Below the pieces are notes generated by a model. The model saw only the letters and a list, made by a program, of their open reading frames with translations, did no database searches and was not told where the DNA came from. From the NCBI GenBank assembly GCA_022013615.1, contig JAKLQB010000346.1, positions 1-6,354 of the forward strand: a stretch of 6,354 nucleotides of DNA, read 5' to 3'. This document shows positions 6,177 to 6,354 of this stretch, piece by piece. The stretch's first letter is position 1. Every line of letters starts with the position of its first letter. The stretch comes from Desulfobacterales bacterium. Lineage in GTDB: Bacteria; Desulfobacterota; DSM-4660; Desulfatiglandales; Desulfatiglandaceae. A program made the translations under genes and the position numbers.

Positions 6177-6251
6177 ACCTAACATTCGCCTTGAGAGGCC
6201 GAGGGAAGCGTGCAGTGCTTTCCGAGGTCTCTCTCGAAGGCGTTGTTATGT
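6177..6251 (-). other. attC recombination site (GNAT cassette)
   Basis: This compact 75-base site on the - strand has R'' ACATAAC (6245-6251, one mismatch to RYYYAAC) and R' GTTAGGT (6177-6183, full match to GTTRRRY). The L'' arm (6226-6242) reads CGCCTT-C-GAGAG-A-G-A-CC and pairs along its whole length with the L' arm GGCCTCTCAAGGCG (6187-6200), leaving single unpaired bases only on the L'' side. The centre folds into a further imperfect stem. The GNAT gene's stop lies inside R''. It is one of the two clearest sites of the three. Confidence 0.88.
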
Positions 6252-6354
6252 TTCTAGTTGCTTATACATTACATACGCATCCACGAAGCCAAGCTGATGA
6301 TGCCGGAACGCTTTTGGCAGGGTTCCGACCACTTGAAACCCGTGCCTTTTCCAA
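6246..6354 (-). CDS. GNAT family N-acetyltransferase, C-terminal end (partial, integron cassette)
   Basis: Only the last 35 codons are present; the gene continues past the right edge and the first complete codon in the window is at 6351-6353. The peptide contains GFQVVGTLPKAFRH and GFVDAYVMYKQLET. This matches the usual end of small GNAT acetyltransferases: a GF-x-x-V/E-G strand, the L-x-x-AFRH-x-x-LG-x-VDA segment and a terminal MYK-x-L strand. Such enzymes transfer acetyl groups from acetyl-CoA to amines, including some antibiotics and amino acid analogues; the substrate here cannot be told. The TAA stop is formed by the R'' core of the adjacent attC. GNAT proteins are common passengers of integron cassettes. 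Confidence 0.8.
   Translation of the reverse strand, partial: WKRHGFQVVGTLPKAFRHHQLGFVDAYVMYKQLET

Larger units (their letters stand above)
4629..6354 (-). mobile_element. Distal end of an integron gene-cassette array (no integrase in window)
   Basis: Four same-strand genes of unrelated function and contrasting base composition alternate with three attC-like sites. If crossover occurs at G^TT of each R' core, the two complete cassettes span about 5522-6182 (SRPBCC-like) and 4894-5521 (HXXEE). A GNAT cassette is cut by the right edge, and a TrmO cassette beginning near 4893 is incomplete. Genes read right to left, so attI and intI, if they exist, lie beyond the right edge. The site could equally be a cluster of attC sites lacking an integrase. 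The left boundary is uncertain: the last recognisable cassette sequence ends near 4629, and native DNA probably starts before the TPR gene. Confidence 0.8.

Noticed and set aside
5941..6297. 118-codon + strand open frame crossing an attC
   Set aside because: It runs antisense to the SRPBCC-like gene and straight through a recombination site, with no family signature.
1..6354. CRISPR array, tRNA or rRNA gene, insertion-sequence ends
   Set aside because: I saw no regularly spaced repeats, cloverleaf-like segments, rRNA signatures, transposase reading frames or terminal inverted repeats.

Overview
The window looks like bacterial chromosome with the distal end of an integron gene-cassette array inserted in it. 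Protein style (REC-GAF-cyclase fusions, GAF-containing kinases, a -24/-12 promoter, an exported TPR protein) suggests a Desulfobacterota/deltaproteobacterial-type host. This is an inference from style; there is no rRNA or marker gene to confirm it. By eye the base composition is moderate, but it differs from gene to gene in the right-hand third.

Left part (1-3785): a 396-base non-coding region leads into a two-gene, + strand signalling operon. The leader carries a good sigma-54 -24/-12 promoter (309-324). A TGT-N10-ACA palindrome lies 124 bases upstream of it, where an enhancer-binding activator would sit. The first gene is a membrane-anchored GAF histidine kinase. The second, 62 bases downstream, is a response regulator whose output is a class IIIb adenylate cyclase (REC-GAF-cyclase). 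The likely logic is an activated sigma-54 promoter, then kinase autophosphorylation, phosphotransfer to the cyclase protein, and cAMP synthesis. At the extreme left edge a Shine-Dalgarno-like sequence on the - strand hints at a divergent gene just outside the window.

Middle (3786-4628): a convergent, - strand gene encodes an exported TPR protein resembling the TatT component of TRAP transporters. It has a very strong ribosome binding site. About 100 bases of AT-rich sequence upstream of it hold a possible promoter and mark the junction with the array.

Right part (4629-6354): four - strand genes separated by three attC-like recombination sites. In transcription order these are the C-terminal end of a GNAT acetyltransferase, an uncharacterised SRPBCC-like protein, an HXXEE membrane protein, and a TrmO/TsaA-family gene that appears internally deleted. 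In all three attC sites the upstream gene's TAA stop lies inside the R'' core in the same register, and the TrmO start codon overlaps the R' core of the preceding site. No attC follows the TrmO fragment and no integrase is present, so this is the far end of an array whose integrase, if any, lies beyond the right edge.
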